The position numbers and the translations under genes are program-made. The notes beneath the pieces were generated by a model that was given only the letters and a program-made list of their open reading frames with translations, did not search any database and was not told where the DNA came from. 7,971 bases of DNA from CAMQVM01 sp044433365 (lineage in GTDB: Bacteria; Bacteroidota; Bacteroidia; Bacteroidales; Rikenellaceae), in the NCBI GenBank assembly GCA_044433365.1, contig JAWXTR010000120.1, forward strand, positions 1-7,971, read 5' to 3'. This document shows positions 1 through 6,582 of the stretch, piece after piece. Position 1 is the stretch's first letter. The number at the start of each line of letters is the position of its first letter.

Positions 1-110
1 ATTTTTTGCTATTGAATCGAAAATATAGTGGTTCTATATTGAGATTTAATAGTGAAAAATATCGCTCCAAGAGTGCTATTAAGAATATGGCAATAATTGT
101 TTTACACTAC
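1..110. repeat. Partial copy A of a long palindromic MITE-like element
   Basis: Positions 1-110 match 7717-7826 with a single visible mismatch (G at 90 against C at 7806), and weaker similarity continues to about 127. The full copy at 7666-7826 is an imperfect palindrome of about 161 bp, so roughly 51 bp of this copy should lie left of the window. The retained part includes the apex hairpin ATATAG-loop-CTATAT and the right terminal repeat ending in ACACTAC. No protein is encoded. The element ends about 80 bp before the rnpB promoter, so it is unlikely to be part of that promoter. Confidence 0.8.
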
Positions 111-189
111 TTAGAACTTCAATTTGTTGATTTTTTCAAAAAATATGCCATTAAATTTTATACAAATTTTTAAGTTAAACTATTATTAC

Positions 190-197
190 TATCTTTG
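190..197 (+). promoter_or_regulatory. rnpB promoter, -7 box TATCTTTG
   Basis: TATCTTTG fits the Bacteroidetes -7 consensus TAnnTTTG. Its last base is 7 nt before position 204, where the P1 helix of RNase P RNA begins, which is the expected distance to a transcription start. No clear -33 TTTG is visible 19-21 bp upstream; only an AT-rich stretch is there. Confidence 0.7.
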
Positions 198-203
198 TAG
201 AAT

Positions 204-566
204 AAAGCTAGGGGGCTCTATCGCTGCATTTCGTTTAATGAAATGGAGAGGAAAGTCCGAGCAACATAGAGCACCGCTCTTTTTAATGGAAAGATTTTCG
301 TGAGAGAATAGTAGCGCAGAAGAAAATAACCGCCTTTTTTTCGGAAAAGGTAAGGGTGAGAAGGTGGGGTAAGAGCCTACCGAGCAGGTAGTGATATCAG
401 CTGTCAGTGTGCCTAGTGGGTTGCAAGACCGAATATACCAGCGTTTGAGGGCTGCTCGCCTAAGCTGGAGGGTAGGTTGCTAGAGGTTACAGGTGACTGT
501 AGCAGTAGATAGATGATAGAGGGTTGGTTTGTCCAATTACAGAACTCGGCTTACAACCTTAGCTTT
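204..566 (+). ncRNA. rnpB: RNase P RNA (bacterial class A)
   Basis: This is the catalytic RNA of ribonuclease P, which removes 5' leaders from pre-tRNAs. The universally conserved blocks are present in order: the P4 5' strand GAGGAAAGTCCGAGCA (248-263), the GGGTGAGAAGGTGGGGTAAGAG block with its CCTACCGAG partner (352-385), GCAAGACCGAATA (423-435), TAGATAGATGAT (506-517) and the 3' strand ACAGAACTCGGCTTAC (539-554). The ends are set by a P1 helix of about 10 bp, AAAGCTAGGG (204-213) pairing with CCTTAGCTTT (557-566). The length of about 363 nt is normal for class A. A run of seven T (568-574) follows and probably serves as the 3' terminator tract. The start agrees with the TATCTTTG box at 190-197. 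Exact ends are inferred from pairing. Confidence 0.97.
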
Positions 567-593
567 ATTTTTTTAAAAAAGATTGATGAGAAT

Positions 594-1499
594 ATGGAAA
601 AGATTGTCTTTAATCTAATCGACGATTATGAGGGGAGGGTAGTAGCATCACTTTTTAGCTATAAAGCTATTAGCGAAGATAATATGTGCGGCTCTATTCT
701 CTATATACATGGCTATGTAGACTATTTTTTCCAAGAGCATATAGCCGATTTTTTCAACTCTTCTGGCTACAACTTTTACGCCATAGAGCTACGAAAATAT
801 GGCTCTTCATACCTTAAAAATCAGCATTTTAACTATTGTCGCTCTCTATCTGAATATTTCGAAGAGATAGATTGTGCTATAGATTATATCTGTAGCGATA
901 ATAGCAGCAAATTAACACTTTTAGGGCACTCTACAGGCGGTTTGATAGCTTCACTATATGCAGCAAAGGGCAAAAGTCGTGATAAAATATCAAAACTAAT
1001 CTTAAATTCGCCCTTTTTTGAATTTAATGCTTCGTGGGCTAAACGACAGTTAGTACCACTAGTTAGCCCTATTTCCAAGATTTTTCCCTATATTAGCAAA
1101 GAAAATGAGATAAAAGTTAGCTATTTCGACTCTATTCATATTTCTGAATATGGAGAGTGGAGTTTCAATACCGATTACAAACCTCGTAGTGGCGTACCGC
1201 TCTACTTTGCTTGGCTTAGAGCTGTAAGTTTGGGTCAAAGAGAGCTAAAGCAAGGGTTGAATATAAAAATTCCGGTATTGGTGCTATGTAGCGACAAATC
1301 CTCAAATGTTGGAAAATGGTGCTCTGAGGCTACAGTTTCGGATACAGTGCTAAATATAAAAGATATAGTAAAATATTCTACCTCATTAGGCAATAATGTA
1401 GAGGTTGTAGAGGTGAAAGATGCTCTGCACGATGTATATCTATCCAATTTGGAGAGTCGGAATTTTGCATTAAATATAAGTTTGAAATTTTTACAGTAA
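594..1499 (+). CDS. Alpha/beta hydrolase (serine hydrolase, S33/monoacylglycerol-lipase-like)
   Basis: The product is a cytoplasmic alpha/beta-hydrolase of 301 residues with no signal peptide or membrane segment. Numbering from ATG 594, the oxyanion motif YIHGY lies near residue 44, the nucleophile elbow GHSTGG has Ser113, the acid is probably Asp234 (VLVLCSDKS) and the base His279 (ALHDVY), in the family's order and spacing. The architecture resembles the 'serine aminopeptidase S33' or monoacylglycerol-lipase group; the substrate cannot be read from sequence. The longest open frame begins at 513, but that ATG lies inside the conserved 3' domain of RNase P RNA, and the first 27 codons would be structural RNA. 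ATG 594 is the first in-frame start after the RNA and its T-run. The RbsD/FucU-like gene starts 36 bp downstream across an AAT-rich spacer. It may depend on readthrough from rnpB; no separate promoter is evident. Confidence 0.85.
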   Translation: MEKIVFNLIDDYEGRVVASLFSYKAISEDNMCGSILYIHGYVDYFFQEHIADFFNSSGYNFYAIELRKYGSSYLKNQHFNYCRSLSEYFEEIDCAIDYICSDNSSKLTLLGHSTGGLIASLYAAKGKSRDKISKLILNSPFFEFNASWAKRQLVPLVSPISKIFPYISKENEIKVSYFDSIHISEYGEWSFNTDYKPRSGVPLYFAWLRAVSLGQRELKQGLNIKIPVLVLCSDKSSNVGKWCSEATVSDTVLNIKDIVKYSTSLGNNVEVVEVKDALHDVYLSNLESRNFALNISLKFLQ

Positions 1500-1535
1500 C
1501 AATAATAATAACAATAATAATTAAACAATAAAACT

Positions 1536-1994
1536 ATGTGGAGAGAAGAATTTAGTAACGAACTACCATTCTATGGTCACAGAAATTGGATTTTGGTTGT
1601 GGATAAAGCATTTCCACTTCAAAGTTCAGCAGGTATTAGCTATATCTGTAGCGGTGAAGAGATTGAGGATGCTCTTGAGTTTGTGTTGGAGAGTGTAAAT
1701 GCTGCTTCGCACGTAAAACCTATAATCTATACAGATAAAGAGCTTACTGTGCTATCTCAAATTGGAGAAGAGGAGGCTCAAATGGTTGAGAAATTAGACT
1801 CAATCTTAAAAAATTATGAGGTTAACTCACTTCTACACGATGAGATTTTTAAAAAAATGGACGAAGCCTCAAAAATGTTTAATGTAATGATTATTAAAAC
1901 CGAATCAAATATAGCCTATAGCTCTATATTTATTGAGCTTGATTGTGGTTATTGGAATGGCGAAAAAGAGGCAAAACTAAGAGAACTTTTATAA
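1536..1994 (+). CDS. RbsD/FucU-like protein (probable sugar mutarotase family)
   Basis: The product has 152 residues and is soluble, with no signal peptide. It matches the RbsD/FucU fold by motif. GHRNWILVVDKAFP puts His15 and Asp23 eight residues apart, like GHTDTLVVCDAGLP (His20, Asp28) in E. coli RbsD. Near the C-terminus, LLHDEIFKK has His101 where RbsD has the THEQFK histidine, and IAYSSIFIE aligns with PYANIIL, keeping the Tyr (128) but replacing the Asn with Ser130. RbsD and FucU interconvert sugar anomers (ribose pyranose/furanose, fucose alpha/beta) as ring-shaped oligomers; that activity is inferred here, and the Ser substitution leaves the substrate open. No sugar transporter or kinase gene is nearby, which is unusual for the family. 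It lies 36 bp behind the alpha/beta hydrolase, probably co-transcribed. No terminator is obvious after the stop. Confidence 0.72.
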   Translation: MWREEFSNELPFYGHRNWILVVDKAFPLQSSAGISYICSGEEIEDALEFVLESVNAASHVKPIIYTDKELTVLSQIGEEEAQMVEKLDSILKNYEVNSLLHDEIFKKMDEASKMFNVMIIKTESNIAYSSIFIELDCGYWNGEKEAKLRELL

Positions 1995-1999
1995 GGAAA

Positions 2000-2030
2000 T
2001 TTCTAAAATATCTTAAAATCAATAATTTAG
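2000..2030 (+). promoter_or_regulatory. Weak candidate promoter for the S9 peptidase gene
   Basis: TAATTTAG (2023-2030) differs from TAnnTTTG at one base, and TTTC (2000-2003) lies 19 bp upstream of it, near the -33 spacing. A near-palindrome, GAGGGAAATTTCCTC (2049-2063), lies between this box and the start codon at 2077, and a related GGAAATTTC occurs at 1995-2003. This is a weak call because both boxes are imperfect. Confidence 0.25.
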
Positions 2031-2076
2031 AACTCAGCTAAACTAAAAGAGGGAAATTTCCTCAAAATAACAAAAA

Positions 2077-4590
2077 ATGAAAAAAATATTATTATTAGCA
2101 GTAGGTTTAGTTTTGAGCATGTCGATATATGCACAAAACGAACCAATCACAAAGAGCAACTACGAGCTTCCAGCACGTTTCACACCTGAGAAGCTGAAAA
2201 ACATGGTTTACACAACCAAAATTGAGCCAACTTTTCTAAAAAACGGCAAAGATTTCTGGTATAGCTACAAAACATCTAAGGGTGAGCAGTGGTATTTTGT
2301 AGATGGTGAGCGAGGAGTAAAGAGCGAGCTATTCAACACCACTACTATGGCAGCAGAGCTAAGCGAAATAACTTTCGACCCTTACGATGCGCTTCATATT
2401 CCTATCCGTAATATCCATTTTGCTGAGGATGGAGCTACATTTACCTTTGAAGTTGAGTCTACTCAAGATATGACCAAAGAGGAGAGAGCACAGTACGAAA
2501 AAAATCGTCAAATTTCTGAAAAAGAGGATGAGAAAAAGGCTAAGAAAGATAGCCCAATGAAAAAGGTGTTCTATTTTGAGTATAACCGCAATTCAGGCAA
2601 AATCACCGAACTAAAGGATTATATCAAACCTTTAACAAAACCATCGTGGGCATCTATTTCACCTGATGGTGAGACTGTAATTTTTGCCCGTAACAACAAT
2701 TTATACTGGATGGATAGCGACAACTATGCTAAAGCTCAAAAAAATGAGAAAGATTCGACAGTTGTAGAGCATCAAATTACAAAAGATGGTACAGCCGATT
2801 TTTCATGGGGTGGAGTTCCATATTCACAAACAAATGTTGAGGCGAAAGAAAATGAGGGTAAACGAGGTAGTGTATATGCTATTTGGTCGCCAGATTCTAA
2901 ACATTTTTTGATTCAACGTTCAGATGATAGTGCAGTAGACGATTTATGGGTTATAAACAACACTGCTGAGGGTCGCCCAACACTCGAAACCTACAAATAT
3001 CACATGGCAGGCGAAGCTAATGCCTCTGTAGAGTATCTCTACCTATTCGATACCGCCACAAAAGCGTATAAAGAGGTGGATATTGCGCAGTATAAAGATC
3101 AATCTATTTCGGTGAATACCAAAAAACGTGAGCTTGCCGACCGTGCCGATATTACTCCTAAAGCTACTGAGTGGTTGGGTGATAACGATAAATTTTATAT
3201 GGGTCGCACAAGTCGTGATATGAAAAATATAGACCTTTGCGTAATAGATATTACCTCTTCAACTCCTAAAGCTGAGCCTGTTATCAAAGAGAAGATGAAC
3301 ACCTCTATCGAGAGTCGTCCTATCGAACTGATAAATAGCGGTAAAGAGATTATCTCTTGGTCAGAAAAGAGCGGTTGGGGGCACCTATATTTATATGATG
3401 CTATTACAGGCGATTTAAAACGTCAAATTACATCGGGTGACTACCATGTAGATAGAATTACCGATTATGATGAAGCTACTCGTACCGTTTATTTTACAGC
3501 TCATGGCTACGATAAAGAGGATAATCCTTACTATACTCATCTTTACAAAGTAAATGTTGATGGTGGTGTAGTTTCGCAACTTACTGCTTCGGGTTTCGAC
3601 AACTCTATAATCCTTAGTGACAACTGTAAATTCTTTATAAACAACTACTCTCGTGTAGATACAACTCCTCAATCTGCTCTTTATAGCAACTTGGGTCGTG
3701 AGCTAAATATGCTAGAGACTGCCGACCTTTCTACTCTTTTTGCTGCTGGCTACAAATTCCCAGAGCAATTTACAGTAAAAGCATCGGATGGAGTTACAGA
3801 TCTTTATGGAGTGATGTACAAACCGTTTGATTTCGACTCAACTAAGCTATATCCTATTATTGAGTATGTATATCCAGGACCTCAAACTGAGGCTGTAAAC
3901 ACTCAATTTACTACATCTATGGATCGTATCGACCGCCTAGCTCAATTTGGTTTTGTGGTTGTTACAGTTGGTAATCTTGGAGGTCATCCTAATCGCTCTA
4001 AATGGTATCATAACTACGGTTATGGCAATCTTCGTGATTATGGTCTTGCCGACAAAAAAACTACTGTTGAGCAGCTTGCTGCTCGCCACGACTTTATTGA
4101 TATCAATAGAGTTGGTATTCATGGTCACTCAGGTGGTGGTTTTATGAGTACTGCTGCTATGCTTGTATATCCCGATTTCTTTAAAGTTGCAGTATCTTGT
4201 GCTGGTAATCACCAAAACAATATCTACAACCGTTGGTGGAGCGAAAAACATCATGGTATTCAAGAGGTTGTTAATGAAGCTGATACATCATTTATCTATG
4301 ATATTAAGAAAAATGCCGATATTGCTAAAAACCTTAAAGGCAAACTACTTCTTATTCATGGCGATATAGACAACAACGTTCATCCAGCAAATACAATGAC
4401 CGTGGTAAAAGCCTTAATCAAAGCAAATAAACGTTTTGATATGTTGCTACTTCCTGGTCAACGCCACGCATTTGGCGATATGACAGAATATTTCTTCTGG
4501 AAAATGGGCGACTACTTTAGCCGTCACCTTATTGGAGATGAAGAGACTACGGTCGATATTCCTCAGATGCAGGGACCTAAGACTAATTAG
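2077..4590 (+). CDS. Secreted S9 family peptidase (dipeptidyl-peptidase-IV-like)
   Basis: The product is an 837-residue exported serine peptidase of the prolyl-oligopeptidase clan. It begins with a typical signal peptide: MKK, a hydrophobic core and SIYA-Q, with likely cleavage after Ala19. The DPP-IV-type beta-propeller spans roughly residues 60-560, and the alpha/beta-hydrolase catalytic domain occupies about 590-825. The triad is Ser685 in GHSGGG, Asp765 in GDIDNNVHP and His797 in GQRHAFGD, all in family order, so the enzyme should be active. Where mammalian DPP IV has its dipeptide-anchoring Glu pair (WVYEEE), this protein reads GGVPYSQTNVEAKENEG (245-261), so strict DPP IV specificity is doubtful. 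The likely role is peptide breakdown in the periplasm or at the cell surface. It appears to be a single-gene unit, 82 bp after the previous stop, with a terminator 20 bp downstream. Confidence 0.93.
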   Translation: MKKILLLAVGLVLSMSIYAQNEPITKSNYELPARFTPEKLKNMVYTTKIEPTFLKNGKDFWYSYKTSKGEQWYFVDGERGVKSELFNTTTMAAELSEITFDPYDALHIPIRNIHFAEDGATFTFEVESTQDMTKEERAQYEKNRQISEKEDEKKAKKDSPMKKVFYFEYNRNSGKITELKDYIKPLTKPSWASISPDGETVIFARNNNLYWMDSDNYAKAQKNEKDSTVVEHQITKDGTADFSWGGVPYSQTNVEAKENEGKRGSVYAIWSPDSKHFLIQRSDDSAVDDLWVINNTAEGRPTLETYKYHMAGEANASVEYLYLFDTATKAYKEVDIAQYKDQSISVNTKKRELADRADITPKATEWLGDNDKFYMGRTSRDMKNIDLCVIDITSSTPKAEPVIKEKMNTSIESRPIELINSGKEIISWSEKSGWGHLYLYDAITGDLKRQITSGDYHVDRITDYDEATRTVYFTAHGYDKEDNPYYTHLYKVNVDGGVVSQLTASGFDNSIILSDNCKFFINNYSRVDTTPQSALYSNLGRELNMLETADLSTLFAAGYKFPEQFTVKASDGVTDLYGVMYKPFDFDSTKLYPIIEYVYPGPQTEAVNTQFTTSMDRIDRLAQFGFVVVTVGNLGGHPNRSKWYHNYGYGNLRDYGLADKKTTVEQLAARHDFIDINRVGIHGHSGGGFMSTAAMLVYPDFFKVAVSCAGNHQNNIYNRWWSEKHHGIQEVVNEADTSFIYDIKKNADIAKNLKGKLLLIHGDIDNNVHPANTMTVVKALIKANKRFDMLLLPGQRHAFGDMTEYFFWKMGDYFSRHLIGDEETTVDIPQMQGPKTN

Positions 4591-4609
4591 AGATTAGGGG
4601 TTAGAGATT

Positions 4610-4640
4610 AGAGGTTGTCTTAAATTAGGCAACCTCTTTT
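4610..4640 (+). terminator. Intrinsic terminator after the S9 peptidase gene
   Basis: AGAGGTTGTC (4610-4619) pairs with GGCAACCTCT (4628-4637) in a 10-bp stem with one G-T pair and an 8-nt loop, followed by TTTT. It lies 20 bp after the stop codon. An 11-bp direct repeat, TTAGAGATTAG (4587-4597 and 4601-4611), overlaps the stop codon and the first base of the stem. The terminator is closely related in sequence to the one at 6583-6616. Confidence 0.8.
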
Positions 4641-4701
4641 GGGGTATTTGCATAACTATTATTTAGTTAATATACAAATTGTTAGGTATCTAAAAACCTC
4701 T

Positions 4702-4806
4702 AAAGAGGGTGACCCAAAAGTCCCTAAAATAGACAAACAACCCTTGCCACAAGCTTTGTGGCAAGGGTTGTTTGTGTAAAATGGGTGCTTTGCGGTCACC
4801 CTCTTT
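4702..4806. repeat. Composite inverted-repeat element, 105 bp, MITE-like
   Basis: A 13-bp outer inverted repeat, AAAGAGGGTGACC (4702-4714) with GGTCACCCTCTTT (4794-4806), encloses a perfect 20-bp hairpin with arms 4733-4752 and 4756-4775 and a 3-nt loop. The segments between are only partly complementary. There is no coding sequence and no clear target-site duplication. The structure resembles a small non-autonomous transposable element; a large regulatory or terminator hairpin is the alternative. Confidence 0.6.
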
Positions 4807-4850
4807 TTGCCATTATCGGCATTAATTATTAATATTCAACAATTAACAAT

Positions 4851-4892
4851 GCGAATAAAGGTTTGAAATTTTTGAGCTATTTTGAGCTATTT
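4851..4892. repeat. 42-bp dispersed direct repeat, copy 1
   Basis: This segment matches 7545-7586 with one mismatch. It begins GCGAATAAAGGTTTGAAATT and contains a tandem TGAGCTATTT. Both copies are preceded by an AT-rich AATTAAT/ATTAAT tract and followed within about 30 bp by an A-run and AACTT/AGTTA. The inner part AATAAAGGTTTGAAA (4854-4868) also recurs inverted at 5021-5035, next to the end of asd. Confidence 0.75.
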
Positions 4893-5014
4893 CTGGAATC
4901 CGAGTTGTAAAAAATAACTTTTGTTAATGCTTTTTTAGAAAAAGCACGCCCAAAGGGCTGGGAAAAATCGTTCGTTTTCACTCACGGCTTCGCTCCGCTC
5001 GCAAAAAGAGGAAG
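4893..5014. other. Intergenic remainder with small hairpins
   Basis: No gene is visible here. It holds GCTTTTT-TAG-AAAAAGC (4929-4945), a perfect 7-bp hairpin, then a GCCC-AAA-GGGC hairpin nearby, and a relatively G+C-richer stretch CGGCTTCGCTCCGCTCGC around 4985-5002 unlike its surroundings. These may be degraded repeat pieces. Confidence 0.4.
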
Positions 5015-5031
5015 AAGGTTTTTCAAACCTT
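5002..5031 (-). terminator. Possible terminator of asd
   Basis: Read on the minus strand just after the asd stop, AAGGTTT-GAA-AAACCTT (5031-5015) forms a 7-bp hairpin followed by CTTCCTCTTTTT (to about 5004). The T tract is interrupted, so efficiency is uncertain. The same hairpin is part of the inverted copy of the 4854-4868 repeat. Confidence 0.35.
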
Positions 5032-5046
5032 TATTGGCATTAACCA

Positions 5047-6051
5047 CTATTTCTTATTCTTAATCATATACTGCGCAATCTGAACAGCATTTAATGCAGC
5101 ACCTTTTTTGATTTGGTCGCTTACAGTCCAGAAAGTTAAACCATTAGGGTTGCTAAGATCTTTTCTGATACGTCCTACATACACAGGGTTAACACCAGCT
5201 AAAAATAGTGGCATTGGATACTCTTTAGCATCAAGGTTGTCCATAACCACAAGACCTTCGCCATTAGTAAACGCCTCTTTAGCCTCTGCTACTGATATAG
5301 GACTCTCTGTCTCAACCCAAATAGCTTCGCTATGCGCTCTCATTACAGGAACACGCACGCACATTGCACTAACCTCGATATCGGAGTGCATAATCTTACG
5401 AGTTTCGTTATACATTTTCATCTCCTCTTTAGTGTAGCCATTTTCGGTAAATACATCTACTTGAGGAATTACGTTGTAAGCAAGTTGGTAGGCAAATTTA
5501 TCGACTACCACCTCTTCGCCATTAACGATTTGTTTGTATTGAGCATCTAGCTCGTCCATTGCAGCAGCACCAGCACCACTAGCAGCTTGGTAAGTAGAGA
5601 CGTGTACACGCTTAATATGAGATAGGTTTTCGATAGCTTTCAAAGCTACTACCATCTGGATAGTTGTACAGTTAGGGTTTGCAATAATATTACGAGGAGC
5701 GTTGAAAGCATCGTCACCGTTTACCTCTGGCACAACTAGTGGTACATCTTCATTCATGCGGAATGCGCTAGAGTTGTCAATCATTATCGCACCATGTTTT
5801 GTGATAGTCTCCGCAAATTCGATTGAAGCACCAGCTCCAGCCGAAGTAAATGCAATATCTACACCCTTAAAGTCGTCGCCATGTTGTAGTAGTTTAACCT
5901 CTATCTCTTCGCCACGGAAACTATATTTACTACCTGCACTACGTTTTGAGCCGAAAAGTAGAAGCTCTGATACAGGGAAATTTTGTTCGTCTAATACTCG
6001 TAGAAACTCTTGTCCTACTGCGCCACTTGCGCCAACAATTGCAATCTTCAT
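5047..6051 (-). CDS. asd: Aspartate-semialdehyde dehydrogenase
   Basis: This enzyme catalyses NADPH-dependent reduction of aspartyl phosphate to aspartate semialdehyde, the branch point to lysine/diaminopimelate, threonine and methionine; it is cytoplasmic. The 334-residue product starts MKIAIVGASGAVGQEFLRVL, the N-terminal NADP-binding Rossmann glycine motif. The active-site Cys128 sits in NPNCTT, with the substrate-site block STYQAASGAG (152-161) and the catalytic His240 in RVPVMRAHSEA; SSAFRM (94-99) supplies the phosphate-binding region. Length and motif order are normal and no key residue is missing. The start is the only sensible one, immediately before the Rossmann motif, in an A-rich context without a Shine-Dalgarno sequence. 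The gene is isolated, divergent from the tRNA genes and convergent with the S9 peptidase. A promoter lies about 115 bp upstream, leaving a roughly 110-nt leader. Confidence 0.97.
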   Translation of the reverse strand: MKIAIVGASGAVGQEFLRVLDEQNFPVSELLLFGSKRSAGSKYSFRGEEIEVKLLQHGDDFKGVDIAFTSAGAGASIEFAETITKHGAIMIDNSSAFRMNEDVPLVVPEVNGDDAFNAPRNIIANPNCTTIQMVVALKAIENLSHIKRVHVSTYQAASGAGAAAMDELDAQYKQIVNGEEVVVDKFAYQLAYNVIPQVDVFTENGYTKEEMKMYNETRKIMHSDIEVSAMCVRVPVMRAHSEAIWVETESPISVAEAKEAFTNGEGLVVMDNLDAKEYPMPLFLAGVNPVYVGRIRKDLSNPNGLTFWTVSDQIKKGAALNAVQIAQYMIKNKK

Positions 6052-6099
6052 AATGTTTATCTGTTTTTGTAAAAAATCTTAATTAAAACCTATTTTTTT

Positions 6100-6150
6100 A
6101 AAAAAAATATCTAAAGTTGCCACTCTGTTTTTGCATTTTTGTCAACTTTA
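6100..6150 (-). promoter_or_regulatory. Terminator-like hairpin in the asd leader
   Basis: On the minus strand an 8-bp inverted repeat, TAAAGTTG (6150-6143) and CAACTTTA (6119-6112), with a 23-nt loop, is followed by GATA and a run of eight T (6107-6100), between the asd promoter and start codon. This is the arrangement of an attenuator, but the stem is AT-rich and the loop long, so it may be inactive or coincidental. Confidence 0.35.
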
Positions 6151-6167
6151 GTGTAAAAAGTACTTTG

Positions 6168-6198
6168 CAAAGATAATATTTTTTTGAAATTTTCCCAA
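6168..6198 (-). promoter_or_regulatory. asd promoter
   Basis: The minus strand reads TATCTTTG at 6175-6168, matching the Bacteroidetes -7 box, and TTG at 6198-6196 lies 20 bp upstream, the expected -33 distance. The start codon is at 6051, giving a leader of about 110 nt. Confidence 0.65.
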
Positions 6199-6258
6199 CT
6201 GAAACAGAGAAACTTAAATAAAAATCAATTTTTTTTTGGAAAAAAAGTGTAGAAAAAT

Positions 6259-6289
6259 TTTGGAAGTTAAAAAAAAGTCTCTATCTTTG
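6259..6289 (+). promoter_or_regulatory. Promoter of the first tRNA-Asn gene
   Basis: TTTG (6259-6262) and TATCTTTG (6282-6289) are separated by 19 bp, a full match to the Bacteroidetes -33/-7 arrangement. Transcription should start near 6295, about 40 nt before the tRNA. This is the best promoter in the window. It is divergent from the asd promoter, about 60 bp away. Confidence 0.8.
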
Positions 6290-6334
6290 CACACGTAATC
6301 AAAACAACATAGTTGCTCCGATTGCAGAGGAAAT

Positions 6335-6408
6335 TCCTCGTTAGCTCAGTTGGTTAGAGCACCTGACTGTTAATCAGGGGGTCCTAGGTTCAAGTCCTAG
6401 ACGAGGAG
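6335..6408 (+). tRNA. tRNA-Asn (GUU), copy 1
   Basis: A 74-nt cloverleaf. The acceptor TCCTCGT pairs with ACGAGGA (6401-6407) and is followed by discriminator G. The D-arm block AGCTCAGTTGGTTAGAGC is present, the anticodon stem CCTGA/TCAGG encloses loop CTGTTAA with anticodon GTT at 6369-6371, and the T arm contains GGTTCAAGTCC. The 3' CCA is not encoded (GCAAG follows). The leader sequence GAGGA (6327-6331) could pair with the tRNA 5' end TCCTC, which RNase P processing would remove. Confidence 0.98.
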
Positions 6409-6418
6409 CAAGTAAAGT

Positions 6419-6444
6419 TTTGTAATCAAAATTTACTATCTTTG
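6419..6444 (+). promoter_or_regulatory. Probable promoter of the second tRNA-Asn gene
   Basis: TATCTTTG (6437-6444) matches the -7 box. The nearest TTTG (6419-6422) is only 14 bp upstream, shorter than normal. A bulged hairpin, arms 6411-6422 and 6427-6437, covers this region and overlaps the first base of the box. The second tRNA may also be reached by readthrough from the first. Confidence 0.55.
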
Positions 6445-6502
6445 AAGTTTTTTAAATTAACAAAGAATTTTGGTTGTGAGTTTTTTCTCGCACTTTCAAA
6501 AT

Positions 6503-6576
6503 TCCTCGTTAGCTCAGTTGGTTAGAGCACCTGACTGTTAATCAGGGGGTCCTAGGTTCAAGTCCTAGACGAGGAG
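6503..6576 (+). tRNA. tRNA-Asn (GUU), copy 2
   Basis: It is identical across all 74 nt to copy 1, 168 bp downstream, with anticodon GTT at 6537-6539 and no encoded CCA. The spacer sequence is different, so only the gene was duplicated or kept the same by conversion. GAATTTTG (6465-6472) and CAAAATTC (6497-6504) form an inverted repeat just before the gene. A terminator follows 6 nt downstream. Confidence 0.98.
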
Positions 6577-6582
6577 CAAAAA

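Noticed and set aside
513..593. N-terminal extension of the alpha/beta hydrolase from ATG 513
   Set aside because: It overlaps conserved RNase P RNA sequence; ATG 594 fits the protein family and follows the RNA's T-run.
1235..1528. 97-codon open frame on the minus strand
   Set aside because: It lies antisense to the well-supported hydrolase gene and its AAT-rich spacer, and its Tyr/Cys/Phe-rich start is low-complexity.
3937..4369. Several open frames in other frames of the S9 peptidase gene
   Set aside because: They overlap the catalytic domain with its intact Ser-Asp-His triad and show no independent motif or start context.
5108..6082. Plus-strand open frames opposite asd
   Set aside because: They are shadows of a complete asd gene with all active-site motifs on the minus strand.
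6099..6137. Leader peptide for asd attenuation (12 codons, minus strand)
   Set aside because: It has no run of Lys, Thr, Met or Asp codons, so ribosome-stalling control by the pathway's products is not supported.
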